Shown: in pieces, positions 17,812-27,000 of the stretch
How positions within the stretch are numbered: the first letter of the stretch is position 1
Layout: every line of letters begins with the position of its first letter
Assembly (NCBI RefSeq): GCF_001884185.1
Contig: NZ_MAOE01000048.1
Location: forward strand, 1-64,000
Direction of reading: 5' to 3'
DNA from: Bacillus albus
GTDB lineage: Bacteria; Bacillota; Bacilli; Bacillales; Bacillaceae_G
Length of the DNA: 64,000 nt
Translations under genes and position numbers: made by a program
The notes under the pieces: model-generated
What the model saw: the letters and a program-made list of their open reading frames with translations, nothing else
What the model was told of the DNA's origin: nothing
Databases searched by the model: none

Positions 17812-19776
17812 TTATTCCACCTCCGTCTCCATAATCATTTCATTTTCTAAAATATTTCCTTCTTCTTGCATACCAAACTGTACATTACGCTCAATCCATT
17901 TACGGCGCGGTTCTACTTTATCGCCCATTAATGTTGTTACGCGGCGTTCTGCTCTTGCTGCATCATCAATTTTCACGCGAATTAATGTACGCGTTTCAGG
18001 ATTCATCGTTGTTTCCCATAATTGATCTGCATTCATTTCACCAAGTCCTTTATAACGCTGTAACATATAGCCTTTTCCAACTTTTTTCGTTACACCGTCT
18101 AATTCTTCATCTGACCAAGCGTATTCAATTACTTCACTCTTACCTTTCCCTTTACTTACTTTGTATAAAGGAGGAAGTGCGATAAACACTTTACCAGCTT
18201 CGATAAGTGGTTTCATATATCTGTAGAAGAACGTTAATAACAACACTTGAATATGCGCTCCATCTGTATCGGCATCGGTCATAATTACGATTTTATCGTA
18301 ATTAATATCTTCCACATCAAATTCATTTCCTACGCCGCCACCGATAGCATAAATGATTGTATTTATCTCTTCATTTTTAAATATATCAGCAAGCTTTGCT
18401 TTTTCTGTATTAATTACTTTACCACGTAATGGTAATACCGCTTGGAAACGTCGGTCTCGACCTTGTTTCGCAGAACCACCGGCAGAGTCACCCTCTACTA
18501 GGTACAGTTCATTTTTCTGTGGGTTACGTGATTGTGCAGGTGTTAACTTACCACTTAATGTACCTTCTGATTTCTTTTTCTTTTTACCAGTACGTGCTTC
18601 CTCTCTCGCTTTACGAGCGGCTTCACGCGCTTGCGCTGCTTTAATTGCTTTTCTCACAAGAAGTGTAGCTACGTCCGGATTTTCTTCTAAAAAGTAAGCT
18701 AAATGCTCTGATACAATAGCATCAATTGAAGAACGAGCTTCACTTGTACCTAGTTTCCCCTTCGTTTGTCCTTCAAACTGAAGTACTTCTTCTGGTACAC
18801 GTACAGAAACGATAGCTGCTACACCTTCACGAATATCTGTACCTTCTAAGTTTTTATCTTTTTCTTTTAATAATGAAACTTTACGAGCATACTCATTAAA
18901 CACACGAGTCATGGCTGTTTTAAATCCAGCTTCATGTGTTCCACCGTCTTTTGTACGTACATTATTTACGAATGACAAAATATTTTCTGAGTAGCCATCG
19001 TTAAATTGGAATGCTAGCTCTGCTTCAATTCCATTTTGTTCACCAGTGAAATATACAACCGGGTGGATTGAATCTTTTTCTTCGTTTAAATATGAAACGA
19101 AAGCTTCAATTCCTGTTTCATAATGAAACACATCTTCTAAATCATTTCTCTCATCTTTTATTGAGATTTTCATCCCTTTTAATAAAAATGCAGATTCACG
19201 TAATCTTTCACATAATGTTTCATAGTTATAATTTGTCGTGCTGAAAATCGTTGTATCTGGTTTGAAATGCATTGTCGTACCAGATTCTTTCGTCTTTCCG
19301 ATTTTCTCAAGCGTCGTTACAGGAACACCACCATTTTCAAAGCGTTGTTCATAAATATTTCCGTCACGCTTAATCGTTACGACTAACCATTCTGATAAAG
19401 CATTTACAACCGATGCCCCAACACCGTGTAAACCACCACTCGTTTTGTAACCACCTTGACCAAATTTACCACCAGCATGAAGTACAGTTAAAATAACTTC
19501 AGGTGTAGGTTTCCCAAGTTTATGCATTCCCGTAGGCATTCCTCGCCCTTTATCTATAACGCTAATACTATTATCTTTATGTATTACGACAGAAATTTCG
19601 TCGCCAAATCCCGCTAACGCTTCGTCAACGGAGTTATCTACTATTTCGTATACTAAATGATGCAATCCACGGCTGTCCGTGCTCCCGATATACATACCCG
19701 GGCGTTTTCGAACGGCTTCAAGTCCTTCTAACACTTGAATCGCATCTTCATTATATTGGAACTGATGCTTCGCCAA
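17812..19776 (-). CDS. parE: DNA topoisomerase IV subunit B
   Basis: 654 residues: an N-terminal GHKL ATPase ([36 protein letters not shown]), a transducer domain and a Toprim domain ([28 protein letters not shown]) with [12 protein letters not shown]. It supplies ATP-driven strand passage to ParC. The start was set at the TTG encoding MAKHQFQY because AAGGGG lies 8 bases upstream; a TTG 24 bases earlier has no ribosome binding site. It is the first gene of parE-parC. Confidence 0.95.
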   Translation of the reverse strand: MAKHQFQYNEDAIQVLEGLEAVRKRPGMYIGSTDSRGLHHLVYEIVDNSVDEALAGFGDEISVVIHKDNSISVIDKGRGMPTGMHKLGKPTPEVILTVLHAGGKFGQGGYKTSGGLHGVGASVVNALSEWLVVTIKRDGNIYEQRFENGGVPVTTLEKIGKTKESGTTMHFKPDTTIFSTTNYNYETLCERLRESAFLLKGMKISIKDERNDLEDVFHYETGIEAFVSYLNEEKDSIHPVVYFTGEQNGIEAELAFQFNDGYSENILSFVNNVRTKDGGTHEAGFKTAMTRVFNEYARKVSLLKEKDKNLEGTDIREGVAAIVSVRVPEEVLQFEGQTKGKLGTSEARSSIDAIVSEHLAYFLEENPDVATLLVRKAIKAAQAREAARKAREEARTGKKKKKSEGTLSGKLTPAQSRNPQKNELYLVEGDSAGGSAKQGRDRRFQAVLPLRGKVINTEKAKLADIFKNEEINTIIYAIGGGVGNEFDVEDINYDKIVIMTDADTDGAHIQVLLLTFFYRYMKPLIEAGKVFIALPPLYKVSKGKGKSEVIEYAWSDEELDGVTKKVGKGYMLQRYKGLGEMNADQLWETTMNPETRTLIRVKIDDAARAERRVTTLMGDKVEPRRKWIERNVQFGMQEEGNILENEMIMETEVE

Positions 19777-19893
19777 ACTCCTTGCCCCTTTCCTAATCAA
19801 AAATCAGAACATATGTTTCTATTATAGAATAACGCCTCGACTATAGTTTTGGCAAGTTATCTTATCTCTTTTATATACCATTTTCAATAGAAA

Positions 19894-19917
19894 AATCCTT
19901 GTTTTTTCACAAGGATT
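19894..19917 (-). terminator. Terminator downstream of the 31-residue membrane protein
   Basis: Stem AATCCTTG / CAAGGATT with a T5 run on the minus strand. Confidence 0.75.
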
Positions 19918-19981
19918 CCTCTAGGCTACTATTTCAGAAAAATAATCGTTTGTCAACGAGAAATGGATATGTATGCCAAGA

Positions 19982-20077
19982 TTACACATTCCAAACCTTT
20001 ATTATGATCCAAATGATCAAGATCCAAAACGGGATTACAAGTAACAATCCCCAAAAACAGCCTTTAAAAAATCTCAT
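19982..20077 (-). CDS. Small membrane protein, 31 residues
   Basis: An ORF reading MRFFKGCFWGLLLVIPFW followed by ILIIWIIIKVWNV. It has a basic N-terminus and one strongly hydrophobic helix of about 20 residues with a central proline. GAGGTG lies 7 bases upstream of the ATG, and a terminator follows, so it looks like a real gene although it is short. It lies between parE and yneT on the same strand. Function unknown. Confidence 0.7.
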   Translation of the reverse strand: MRFFKGCFWGLLLVIPFWILIIWIIIKVWNV

Positions 20078-20152
20078 GATGAACACCTCGTTCATCGGCC
20101 CTACTTATCTATAACGAGGGCTGAAGCAATCTTTCTAACTTTACAATCTATA

Positions 20153-20566
20153 CTATTTTGTCATTGCATGTTCTACTTTTATACAACGATCCATAATAAC
20201 AGTATAGTCTTTTTCTTTTAAAAGTTTATATGTATCTTCATCTTGTACTCCTAATTGTGCCCAAAAAATATCTGCATCAATCTCAACAAACTCTTTTGCA
20301 ACATCCATTAAAAACTCTGAGCGACGAAATACATTTACAATGTCAACATGTTCCTTAATATCCTTTAGTGAAGCAACTGCTTTTTCTCCAAGCACTTCAT
20401 CGACTGTTGGGTTTACTGGAATAATGCGATACCCAGCATCTTGCATTGCTTTTGACACCATATAAGATGTACGTTCTGGCTTATCCGATAATCCAACAAC
20501 TGCAATCGTTTTGCTTTTCTTCAATACTTCACCAATTTCCGTACGAGTTGGGTTTTCAATCATCAT
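20153..20566 (-). CDS. yneT: CoA-binding domain protein (YneT family)
   Basis: 137 residues with a single CoA-binding Rossmann fold: the glycine motif TIAVVGLSDKPERTSY, then YRIIPVNPTVDEVLGEKA and VDIVNVFRRSE. It resembles the N-terminal domain of succinyl-CoA synthetase alpha subunits without the catalytic part. The start was set at the ATG 7 bases after GGAGGG; a second ATG follows immediately and a TTG two codons earlier is too close to the site. In B. subtilis the homologue also precedes parE-parC. Its cellular role is not established. Confidence 0.88.
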   Translation of the reverse strand: MMIENPTRTEIGEVLKKSKTIAVVGLSDKPERTSYMVSKAMQDAGYRIIPVNPTVDEVLGEKAVASLKDIKEHVDIVNVFRRSEFLMDVAKEFVEIDADIFWAQLGVQDEDTYKLLKEKDYTVIMDRCIKVEHAMTK

Positions 20567-20600
20567 AATCAATCCCTCCTATTCCTTTAGTATAGCCGAT

Positions 20601-20637
20601 AAAGAAAGTCTCTTTCAACATGAAAGAGACTTTCTTT
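20601..20637 (-). terminator. Terminator of the HtrA gene
   Basis: A perfect 17-bp stem (AAAGAAAGTCTCTTTCA and its complement) with a 3-base loop, directly after the htrA stop codon. The T run on the minus strand is short. Confidence 0.75.
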
Positions 20638-20645
20638 TATTCCGA

Positions 20646-21887
20646 TTATTGATTCTTTGTAGCTGAGTTATCTGCTAAAGTAGCTGTTTTCGTCATTTTT
20701 TGACCGTTACGATAGAATGTAACTTCTACTTTCTCGCCTACTTTTTTCTTTTCATATAAATATTTACGGAATTGAAGTGAGTTTTCTACTTTTTGATTAT
20801 CTAATGCTACTACAATATCATATTGCTCTAAACCAGCTTTTTCTGCAGGTGATATTGGGTAAATTTTACCTAATACAACGCCATTTGTTACTTCTTTTGG
20901 CACTTTCAATTGATTTACTGCATAAGCTTGCACATCTTCTAATGAAACGACACCTACTCCAAGAGCTGGACGTTTCACTACGCCGTCTTTTTCAAGTGAT
21001 TCAATAACTGGCTTTGCGATATTAATTGGAATAGCAAATCCAATTCCTTCAACTTCTTGTTGTGCAATTTTACTTGAATTAATCCCAATTATTTCACCGC
21101 TTTGGTTAAATAACGCACCACCGCTATTACCTGGGTTAATTGCTGCATCTGTTTGAATAACTTGAGCATTCCAATCCGCACGTTTATCGCCATCGATATC
21201 TACTGGAATTTCACGTTCTTTACTACTAATAATACCTTCTGTTACACTTCCATCGAACCCTAGTGGGTTACCGATTGCAATTGCTTTTTCACCCGCACGG
21301 AGTTTACTTGAATCACCTAAAGTAGCAACTTTATTTACGTTAGATCCGTCAATTTCAACAACAGCTAAATCTAACCAAGGGTCTTTCCCTACAAGCTTTG
21401 CATCTACTTTTTTGCCGTCACTTAATTTTACAGCAAGTTTATTCGCCCCATCTACTACATGGTTGTTTGTTACAATATATGCTTTATTTCCTGCTTTTTT
21501 ATAAATAACACCTGATCCTGAACCAGCTTGTTGTTCTTGACCTGTCGGTTGCATTGCAAATGGATCAATACTTTGTTGCATATTAATAACGCCTACAACA
21601 ACATCTTTCGCGCCTTCAATCATACCAGGTAAATCCGTTTCATTTTTTGCTTTATTGACAACAGGAACTACAGTACCTTCAACTTTTGAATCCGAACTGA
21701 ATGATGATACAGCCGCTCCATTATTTTGAGCCCATGGCATATATGGTGCCGCAAAACTAATTGTGACAGCCCCAACTACAGCTCCGACTAAACCTGTGAA
21801 AAAATAACCTTTTTTACTACCTGATTTTCTCACTTCTCTCGTTTCACTATGCTCTTCATTTAAATTTGGTCCGTCGTAATATCCCAT
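20646..21887 (-). CDS. htrA: HtrA/DegP-type membrane-anchored serine protease
   Basis: 413 residues: a cytoplasmic N-terminus, one membrane helix near 28-50, a Gly/Gln-rich linker, a trypsin-like domain with His143 (TNNHVVDG), Asp173 (DPWLDLAVVEI) and Ser255 (NPGNSGGALFN), and a C-terminal PDZ domain (ISPAEKAGLEQYDIV). It degrades or refolds damaged exported proteins outside the membrane. The start MGYYDGPN follows GAGGGGAAG; the upstream in-frame extension overlaps the promoter and is rejected. Three phased repeats upstream suggest control by an OmpR-type regulator. B. subtilis has three paralogues (HtrA, HtrB, HtrC); which is the closest was not determined. Confidence 0.9.
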   Translation of the reverse strand: MGYYDGPNLNEEHSETREVRKSGSKKGYFFTGLVGAVVGAVTISFAAPYMPWAQNNGAAVSSFSSDSKVEGTVVPVVNKAKNETDLPGMIEGAKDVVVGVINMQQSIDPFAMQPTGQEQQAGSGSGVIYKKAGNKAYIVTNNHVVDGANKLAVKLSDGKKVDAKLVGKDPWLDLAVVEIDGSNVNKVATLGDSSKLRAGEKAIAIGNPLGFDGSVTEGIISSKEREIPVDIDGDKRADWNAQVIQTDAAINPGNSGGALFNQSGEIIGINSSKIAQQEVEGIGFAIPINIAKPVIESLEKDGVVKRPALGVGVVSLEDVQAYAVNQLKVPKEVTNGVVLGKIYPISPAEKAGLEQYDIVVALDNQKVENSLQFRKYLYEKKKVGEKVEVTFYRNGQKMTKTATLADNSATKNQ

Positions 21888-21921
21888 GTTTACTTCCCCT
21901 CTCTGGTGAATTCGTATTTTC

Positions 21922-21964
21922 AGTATAGTCACGTTTTGTGTCCTTCTTGTGAACTCATCGTGAA
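21922..21964 (-). promoter_or_regulatory. htrA promoter with three 11-bp-phased repeats
   Basis: On the minus strand TTCAC, TTCAC and GACAC begin at exact 11-bp intervals (complements at 21960-21964, 21949-21953 and 21938-21942). They end 10 bases before a TATACT -10 element (21922-21927). Such direct repeats are the usual binding pattern of OmpR/PhoB-family response regulators, and the neighbouring gene encodes one. Confidence 0.6.
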
Positions 21965-22088
21965 ATCCAATTAAAAAAATACTCTTATCTAACATTGTAG
22001 ACAAAAAATGTATTTTTTGTACATTCTACCTGCCAAAGAGGATATAAAATCGTCATTTCCCTATGTTAAAGTACACAATTCGTTACAA

Positions 22089-22766
22089 TTATTCTTCAAA
22101 TTTATAACCAACTCGAATAACAGTACCGATATGCTTCGCTTTATCCCCTAGCTTATTTCGTAATTTTTTAATATGAGTATCCACCGTTCGGTCATCACCA
22201 TAATAGTCATATCCCCATAACTGATCTAATAAATGCTGACGTGACAACACAATTCCTTTGTTCTCCATTAAATAAACAAGAAGTTCAAACTCCTTATGTG
22301 TCAATATAATTTCTTCTCCATCTACTAAAACAGTTCTAGATAGACGATTCACTTCTATTCCAGCTAGAGACATAGCATTTTCTTCTGCTACTCCTACGAC
22401 GCCATCCGCACGTTTTAATAACGTCTTCGCGCGAGCTACTAACACTTTCGGGCTGAAAGGTTTCGTTACGTACTCATCTGCACCTAACTCGAACCCTAGT
22501 AATGTATCATCCTCATCTGAACGCGCTGTTAACATAATGATAGGTACCGCTGATTCTTTTCTAATTCGTCTACAAACAGACCAGCCATCTATTTCTGGTA
22601 ACATAATATCTAACATAATTAAATCAATTTCATGCTCTGCAAATAATTCTAACGCTTTTTTTCCGTCTTCTGCTTCGATTACTTCAAAGCCTTCATTGCG
22701 AAAATAATCACTAACGATTTCACGTAATCTTCTTTCATCTTCAACAAGTAATACTGTTTTATTCAT
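22089..22766 (-). CDS. OmpR-family response regulator without adjacent kinase
   Basis: 225 residues: a receiver domain with the phospho-acceptor Asp53 (LIMLDIMLPEIDGW), conserved acidic pair ED at 9-10, Thr in MLTARSD and Lys in VTKPFSP, then a winged-helix DNA-binding domain (LTHKEFELLVYLMENKGIVLSRQHLLDQLWGYDYYGDDRTVDTHIKKLRNKLG). No histidine kinase gene follows; nrdG lies upstream and htrA downstream. In B. subtilis CssR (also 225 residues) controls htrA genes, so a role in secretion stress is a reasonable inference, not proved. The kinase may be elsewhere. The ribosome binding site is weak (GGGAT). Confidence 0.88.
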   Translation of the reverse strand: MNKTVLLVEDERRLREIVSDYFRNEGFEVIEAEDGKKALELFAEHEIDLIMLDIMLPEIDGWSVCRRIRKESAVPIIMLTARSDEDDTLLGFELGADEYVTKPFSPKVLVARAKTLLKRADGVVGVAEENAMSLAGIEVNRLSRTVLVDGEEIILTHKEFELLVYLMENKGIVLSRQHLLDQLWGYDYYGDDRTVDTHIKKLRNKLGDKAKHIGTVIRVGYKFEE

Positions 22767-22784
22767 ATCATCTATCCCGCCTTT

Positions 22785-23237
22785 TTACTCTTTCAATCGA
22801 ATAATACGTTGATTGGAGCTTCCGCGAAATGGAAGTGTTAAATCTTTTTTCTCGATTTCAAATCTTCCATCGACTAAAACATCCCCATAATGTAACAACT
22901 CTATCATATCATTATTTTGAGAACTCTGTATCTCTTCTAATGTATAACCTGTATACATCCATAGATTTTTTTTCAAATCTTTCACTGCTTTTGCTACTTT
23001 TTTCACTTCAGCAGCTTGGAAAAATGGATCTCCACCTGAAAATGTTACATCAGTTAATGGATTACTTGCAATCTCTTTCACAATTTCTGCTACTGCCATT
23101 TCAGTTCCATTACAAATATTCCACGATTTCGGATTATGGCAACCGAAACAACGATGCGGACAGCCCGCAAAAAACACGACTGTCCGCAACCCTTCTCCGT
23201 CTACTACACTATCATGAATGATGTTCATCACTTTCAT
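22785..23237 (-). CDS. nrdG: Anaerobic ribonucleotide reductase activating protein
   Basis: A radical-SAM enzyme of 150 residues with CPHRCFGCHN, the CxxxCxxC motif for the 4Fe-4S cluster, and the GGDPFFQ motif. It generates the glycyl radical on NrdD. Its ATG overlaps the nrdD stop in the sequence ATGA, so synthesis is coupled. It works when oxygen is absent. Confidence 0.93.
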   Translation of the reverse strand: MKVMNIIHDSVVDGEGLRTVVFFAGCPHRCFGCHNPKSWNICNGTEMAVAEIVKEIASNPLTDVTFSGGDPFFQAAEVKKVAKAVKDLKKNLWMYTGYTLEEIQSSQNNDMIELLHYGDVLVDGRFEIEKKDLTLPFRGSSNQRIIRLKE

Positions 23238-25090
23238 TTATGCTTCACCCGATCCATCTCTTCACTACGTTTTGCACTATTCCACTTTGACATATCTCCT
23301 ACAAGATATCCTGTTATACGGCGAATTCTTTCTATATTAGCCTCGTCTCCATTTCCGCAACTTGGACATTCATTTTCAATGACTCCGTGATAACTGCAAC
23401 ACTTACAACGGTCAACAGGATGGTTAATTGAACCGTACCCAACGCCATGATCTGCCATCGCTTGTACAATTTGTTTTAACGCCAGTTTGTTATGCATAGC
23501 TGCTCCGTCTAGTTCAATATACGTAATATGTCCCCCGTTACATAAGGCATGGAAAGGTCCCTCTAAACGAATTTTATTTATCGCTTGCATGTTATAGTAA
23601 ACTGGGATATGGAATGAATTCGTATAATAATTATGGTTCGTTATACCGTTAATCACGCCAAATTCTTCCCTATCTTTTTTCACAAACTTTCCTGATAACC
23701 CTTCTGCAGGAGTTGCAATGACTGAGAAATTCAGTTCATATTCTTCTGTCGCTTTATCCATTCTATCTCTCATAAAGGAAATGATTTCATAACCGAGTTT
23801 CCATGATTCTTCATCTTCTCCATGATGTTTTCCTGTTAAAGCTACTAAACACTCCGCAAGACCGATAAAACCAAGACTTAACGTCCCTTGCTTTAAAATC
23901 GATGCTACAGAATCTTCAGGCTGTAACTTTTCGCCACCGCGCCATACACCTTGTGAATATAAAAATCGAAAGTCTCTTGCTCGCTTCGTACATTGATACT
24001 CAAATCTCTCTAATAATTGCTTAATTCCTAGATCTAAGTAATAATTTAACGCTTCAAAAAAAGCTTCCTTTGAACCACTAATGAGCGCTAGTTTCACTAA
24101 GTTAATAGACGTAAATGATAAATTTCCTCTTCCAATCGCTGTTTCTTCTCCGTGTATGTTAGACATAACACGGGTACGACATCCCATGTAACACACTTCA
24201 CTTTCCGGTCGTCCATCATAATGCACTGCATTAAATGGCGCATCTAAAAATGAAAAGTTAGGGAATAATCGTTCCGCCGTTGTCTCTAACGCTAATTCAA
24301 ATAAATCATAGTTCGGATCGCATTCTTCAAAGTTCACACCTTTTTTCATTTTAAAAATTTGAATCGGAAAAATTGGTGTTTCCCCTTTACCAAGACCAGC
24401 TTGTGTCGCTTTTAAAAGCTGTCTAACTAATAATCGTCCCTCTTTTGTTGTGTCTGTTCCATAATTAATAGAAATAAACGGGACTTGTCCTCCGCCCCTA
24501 CTGTGCATACTATTTGAATTATGAATGAAAGCTTCACACGCCTGATACGTATCATTCTCTGTTTCTTTCCATGCAAATTCTTCTATTTGTTCTTTCGTAA
24601 GCGGATATGACTGCAATCGTTTTTTATGTCTCGCTACTGTTTTTCTCACATACGGAGCTAAATCAATATCAAAGAGTGCAAACGATTGACCACCGTGCTG
24701 CATATTTTGATTCGCTTGAAAAATAATAGATGAAAGGGCCAATGCACTTTTAATGTCTTGCGGTTGTCTCATATGCCCATGTCCGGTATGAAAACCGTTC
24801 GCAAGCATTTGCGCTAACGGAATTTGCGAACAAGTCGTCGTTCCCGTCGCATAAAAGTCTAAGTCATGTGGATATAATATATTTTGATTTATCGCTTTTT
24901 TCACTTGATCTGACAATAAATTTTCAACAGCGTAATATTTCGCACTCTCAGATGCGAACGTTCCCATTACTCCCATCGGAGAGCGGCCATCTACATTTGC
25001 ATTTTCTTGCATTAAATCTTGTTCATTGCCGTGGACAATCGTTTCAAACACTCTCATTAATTCTTCTCCACGTGTATTTTTTTGTAACAT
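23234..25090 (-). CDS. nrdD: Anaerobic (class III) ribonucleoside-triphosphate reductase
   Basis: 618 residues. The glycyl-radical site is Gly594 in RITGYLVGD near the C-terminus, and a zinc site is visible as CKCC and CPSC just before it. It reduces ribonucleoside triphosphates to deoxy forms during anaerobic growth. It is close in length to phage T4 NrdD and lacks the N-terminal ATP-cone of the longer E. coli enzyme, so allosteric activity control may be reduced; that is an inference. Two starts are possible: MLQKN at 25090 after GGAGGG, and MRVFETI at 25057 after GGAGAAG. Confidence 0.92.
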   Translation of the reverse strand: MLQKNTRGEELMRVFETIVHGNEQDLMQENANVDGRSPMGVMGTFASESAKYYAVENLLSDQVKKAINQNILYPHDLDFYATGTTTCSQIPLAQMLANGFHTGHGHMRQPQDIKSALALSSIIFQANQNMQHGGQSFALFDIDLAPYVRKTVARHKKRLQSYPLTKEQIEEFAWKETENDTYQACEAFIHNSNSMHSRGGGQVPFISINYGTDTTKEGRLLVRQLLKATQAGLGKGETPIFPIQIFKMKKGVNFEECDPNYDLFELALETTAERLFPNFSFLDAPFNAVHYDGRPESEVCYMGCRTRVMSNIHGEETAIGRGNLSFTSINLVKLALISGSKEAFFEALNYYLDLGIKQLLERFEYQCTKRARDFRFLYSQGVWRGGEKLQPEDSVASILKQGTLSLGFIGLAECLVALTGKHHGEDEESWKLGYEIISFMRDRMDKATEEYELNFSVIATPAEGLSGKFVKKDREEFGVINGITNHNYYTNSFHIPVYYNMQAINKIRLEGPFHALCNGGHITYIELDGAAMHNKLALKQIVQAMADHGVGYGSINHPVDRCKCCSYHGVIENECPSCGNGDEANIERIRRITGYLVGDMSKWNSAKRSEEMDRVKHK

Positions 25091-25158
25091 TTATAACCCT
25101 CCACCAATATGTTGTTGTCTTTTGATTAAAATGTTACTACATATAGTCTGATTGTTTC

Positions 25159-25174
25159 TGTGAGAAATGTAACA
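25159..25174. promoter_or_regulatory. Fnr-like half-conserved site upstream of nrdD
   Basis: TGTGA, 6 bases, TAACA. This differs from the Fnr consensus TGTGA-N6-TCACA at one base pair position. It is 69 bp upstream of nrdD, an anaerobic gene. The evidence is weak. Confidence 0.3.
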
Positions 25175-25315
25175 TTCCTGTGAAATTTTTTTCACGAAAT
25201 AATGAATTTTTCATTTACAAAAAAGAAATGTGCTCTTTACAAATGTATGGTACAATATACGGGAAAAACTCTTTTTACCCTTTATCAACACATTTGAATA
25301 AAGGAGACTGAACTT

Positions 25316-25912
25316 ATGGTTACTACATATCTTTTATTTATCGTTGCCTACTTACTTGGCTCGATTCCATTTGCACTAGTCGTTGGAAAGATTGGTTATG
25401 GAATTGACATTCGTGAGCACGGAAGCGGTAATCTAGGCGGAACAAATACATTCCGCACACTAGGGAAAAAAGCAGGTTTTATCGTTACAATTGCTGACAT
25501 TTTAAAAGGTACATTAGCAACGAGTCTACCGATTATTTTCGGATTAGATGTTCACCCACTATGGTTCGGATTAGCAGCTGTTCTTGGACATGTGTATCCG
25601 ATTTTCGCGAAATTCCGTGGTGGTAAAGCAGTTGCAACTTCTGCTGGCGTACTCTTATGCTACTCACCAGTTGTTTTTGCAATATTAGCTGTTGTCTTTT
25701 TCAGCCTTTTATTTACAACAAGATACGTATCACTTTCTTCTATGGTAACAGCTGTCGTTGCCGTTATCGCATCAATTGTTAGCGGGGATAAAATCTTCAT
25801 TATTGCGATGTGTTTATTAGCAGGTATGGTTATTTATAAACACCGTGCAAATATTGGACGAATTATAAATAAAACTGAACCGAAAGCAAACTTTTCAAAA
25901 AAGCAAAAATAA
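25316..25912 (+). CDS. plsY: Acyl-phosphate:glycerol-3-phosphate acyltransferase
   Basis: 198 residues with about five membrane helices and the three PlsY motifs: [19 protein letters not shown] (motif 1), a cytosolic segment with [15 protein letters not shown] (motif 2) and [10 protein letters not shown] (motif 3). It makes lysophosphatidic acid from acyl-phosphate, the first committed step of phospholipid synthesis, in the membrane. ATG follows AAAGGAGA. It is divergent from nrdD and is yneS in B. subtilis. Confidence 0.93.
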   Translation: MVTTYLLFIVAYLLGSIPFALVVGKIGYGIDIREHGSGNLGGTNTFRTLGKKAGFIVTIADILKGTLATSLPIIFGLDVHPLWFGLAAVLGHVYPIFAKFRGGKAVATSAGVLLCYSPVVFAILAVVFFSLLFTTRYVSLSSMVTAVVAVIASIVSGDKIFIIAMCLLAGMVIYKHRANIGRIINKTEPKANFSKKQK

Positions 25913-25927
25913 GATCGTAACCCACAT

Positions 25928-25974
25928 AACGCAAAAAGAAAACGTGAAGCATATTAATAGCGTCTTTTTGCGTT
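25928..25974 (+). terminator. Terminator of plsY
   Basis: Arms AACGCAAAAAGA / TCTTTTTGCGTT followed by a T6 run. Confidence 0.75.
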
Positions 25975-26020
25975 ATTTTTTATACTAAAGAAAAAGCAAC
26001 ATAATTTGGAGGAACTATAC

Positions 26021-26311
26021 ATGAATCTTTCCGTAACAAAAGAAGCAGCACAATGGTATAAAAACGAATTAAACTTACAATCGGGTGAAACACTACGCCT
26101 TTTCGTACAATACGGCGGTTGCAGTACAGTGCAAAAGGGACTTTCTTTAGGTATTCGTAAAGATGATCCTGCACATCCTGCTGTTCAAACTCAAGAAGAA
26201 GGTATTAACTTCTTTATTGAAGGCGATGATGAGTGGTTCTTCGATGGACATAATTTATCTGTTACATTTAACGACGGTGATGATTTCCCTCAATTTAATT
26301 ATGAAAAATAA
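26021..26311 (+). CDS. yneR: HesB/IscA-like protein (YneR family)
   Basis: 96 residues with a HesB-type fold: GETLRLFVQYGGCSTVQKGLSLGI and FDGHNLSVTFN. Unlike true A-type iron-sulfur carriers it has only Cys37-region cysteine and lacks the C-terminal CxC motif, so cluster transfer is doubtful. The start ATG follows GGAGGAAC; the TTG 15 bases earlier overlaps that site. It follows plsY on the same strand but is separated by a terminator. Confidence 0.85.
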   Translation: MNLSVTKEAAQWYKNELNLQSGETLRLFVQYGGCSTVQKGLSLGIRKDDPAHPAVQTQEEGINFFIEGDDEWFFDGHNLSVTFNDGDDFPQFNYEK

Positions 26312-26316
26312 AAAAA

Positions 26317-26332
26317 CGTGGCATCTGCCACG
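26317..26332. terminator. Bidirectional terminator between yneR and yneP
   Basis: Stem CGTGGCA / TGCCACG flanked by A6 and T6 runs, between convergent genes. Confidence 0.85.
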
Positions 26333-26337
26333 CTTTT

Positions 26338-26757
26338 TTATTTTTTCTTAATTTCCTCATATTTCGCATACCACTCAGGATAGAACTTTTTAAATGAAAC
26401 GGGCCTGAATCCTTCTTTTTTCGCACAAATATTCGTCGTACTCGCAGTAATACAAAGGTCTCCATCGCCATTATAAATTTCATATCCATATACAACACGA
26501 AGCGGGCTCACAGTGTCCACCCACGTTTTCACAATTGCCTTTTCACCGTAACGCATCGCTTTACGATATGAAATTTGCAAGTCTAACACAGGAGAAATAA
26601 TGCCCTCTTTCTCCATTTCAACATATGAAAACCCTAAATCTTGTATAAGTTTCGTACGGCCTAATTCAAGCCACACTAAATAGTTTGAATGGTAAACAAC
26701 ACCCATTTGATCTGTTTCCGCATAACGGATTTCAACTTCATGTTCTGCTACAAACAT
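26338..26757 (-). CDS. yneP: Hotdog-fold acyl-CoA thioesterase (YneP family)
   Basis: 139 residues of the 4-hydroxybenzoyl-CoA thioesterase class. The N-terminal motif AETDQMGVVYHSNYLVWLE contains the catalytic aspartate (Asp16), and ASTTNICAKKEG completes the hotdog. It hydrolyses acyl- or aryl-CoA thioesters; the substrate is unknown. The ribosome binding site is poor. Its promoter side faces the TnpB element, so the insertion lies in its upstream region. Confidence 0.85.
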   Translation of the reverse strand: MFVAEHEVEIRYAETDQMGVVYHSNYLVWLELGRTKLIQDLGFSYVEMEKEGIISPVLDLQISYRKAMRYGEKAIVKTWVDTVSPLRVVYGYEIYNGDGDLCITASTTNICAKKEGFRPVSFKKFYPEWYAKYEEIKKK

Positions 26758-26858
26758 ATGTATTCGCCGTTGCCATAAACTTATAAAAATCTATAAATTT
26801 TGTTTATTCCCCTGTTCTACGTGTCCGATTTCACAGAAACTACTTTCGTTTGATATAA

Positions 26859-27000
26859 CACTCCGAGGGCGTAAATTCGGATACAACGAATCCTACATAT
26901 TAGCCGTAACTTTTTTTAGATGTTAACTGGCTAATTCATACCGTGACAAATTGATAGCCGCATTTAAATCCCTATCCATTTCGTGACCACAAGTGCATTT
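26859..27000 (-). ncRNA. Candidate omega (guide) RNA scaffold at the tnpB 3' end
   Basis: Downstream of the tnpB stop the minus strand contains GGAT-loop-ATCC and CCGA-loop-TCGG hairpins ending in CGGAGTG near 26859. In characterised TnpB elements the omega RNA overlaps the 3' end of tnpB and its scaffold ends at the right border, with a guide taken from flanking DNA. Here the guide would be about 26839-26858. The 5' limit is not visible and was set arbitrarily. Confidence 0.45.

Noticed and set aside
25181-25197. Rex-like palindrome TGTGAA...TTCACG before nrdD
   Set aside because: The spacer is 6 bases instead of the 4 of the Rex operator, and one arm is imperfect.
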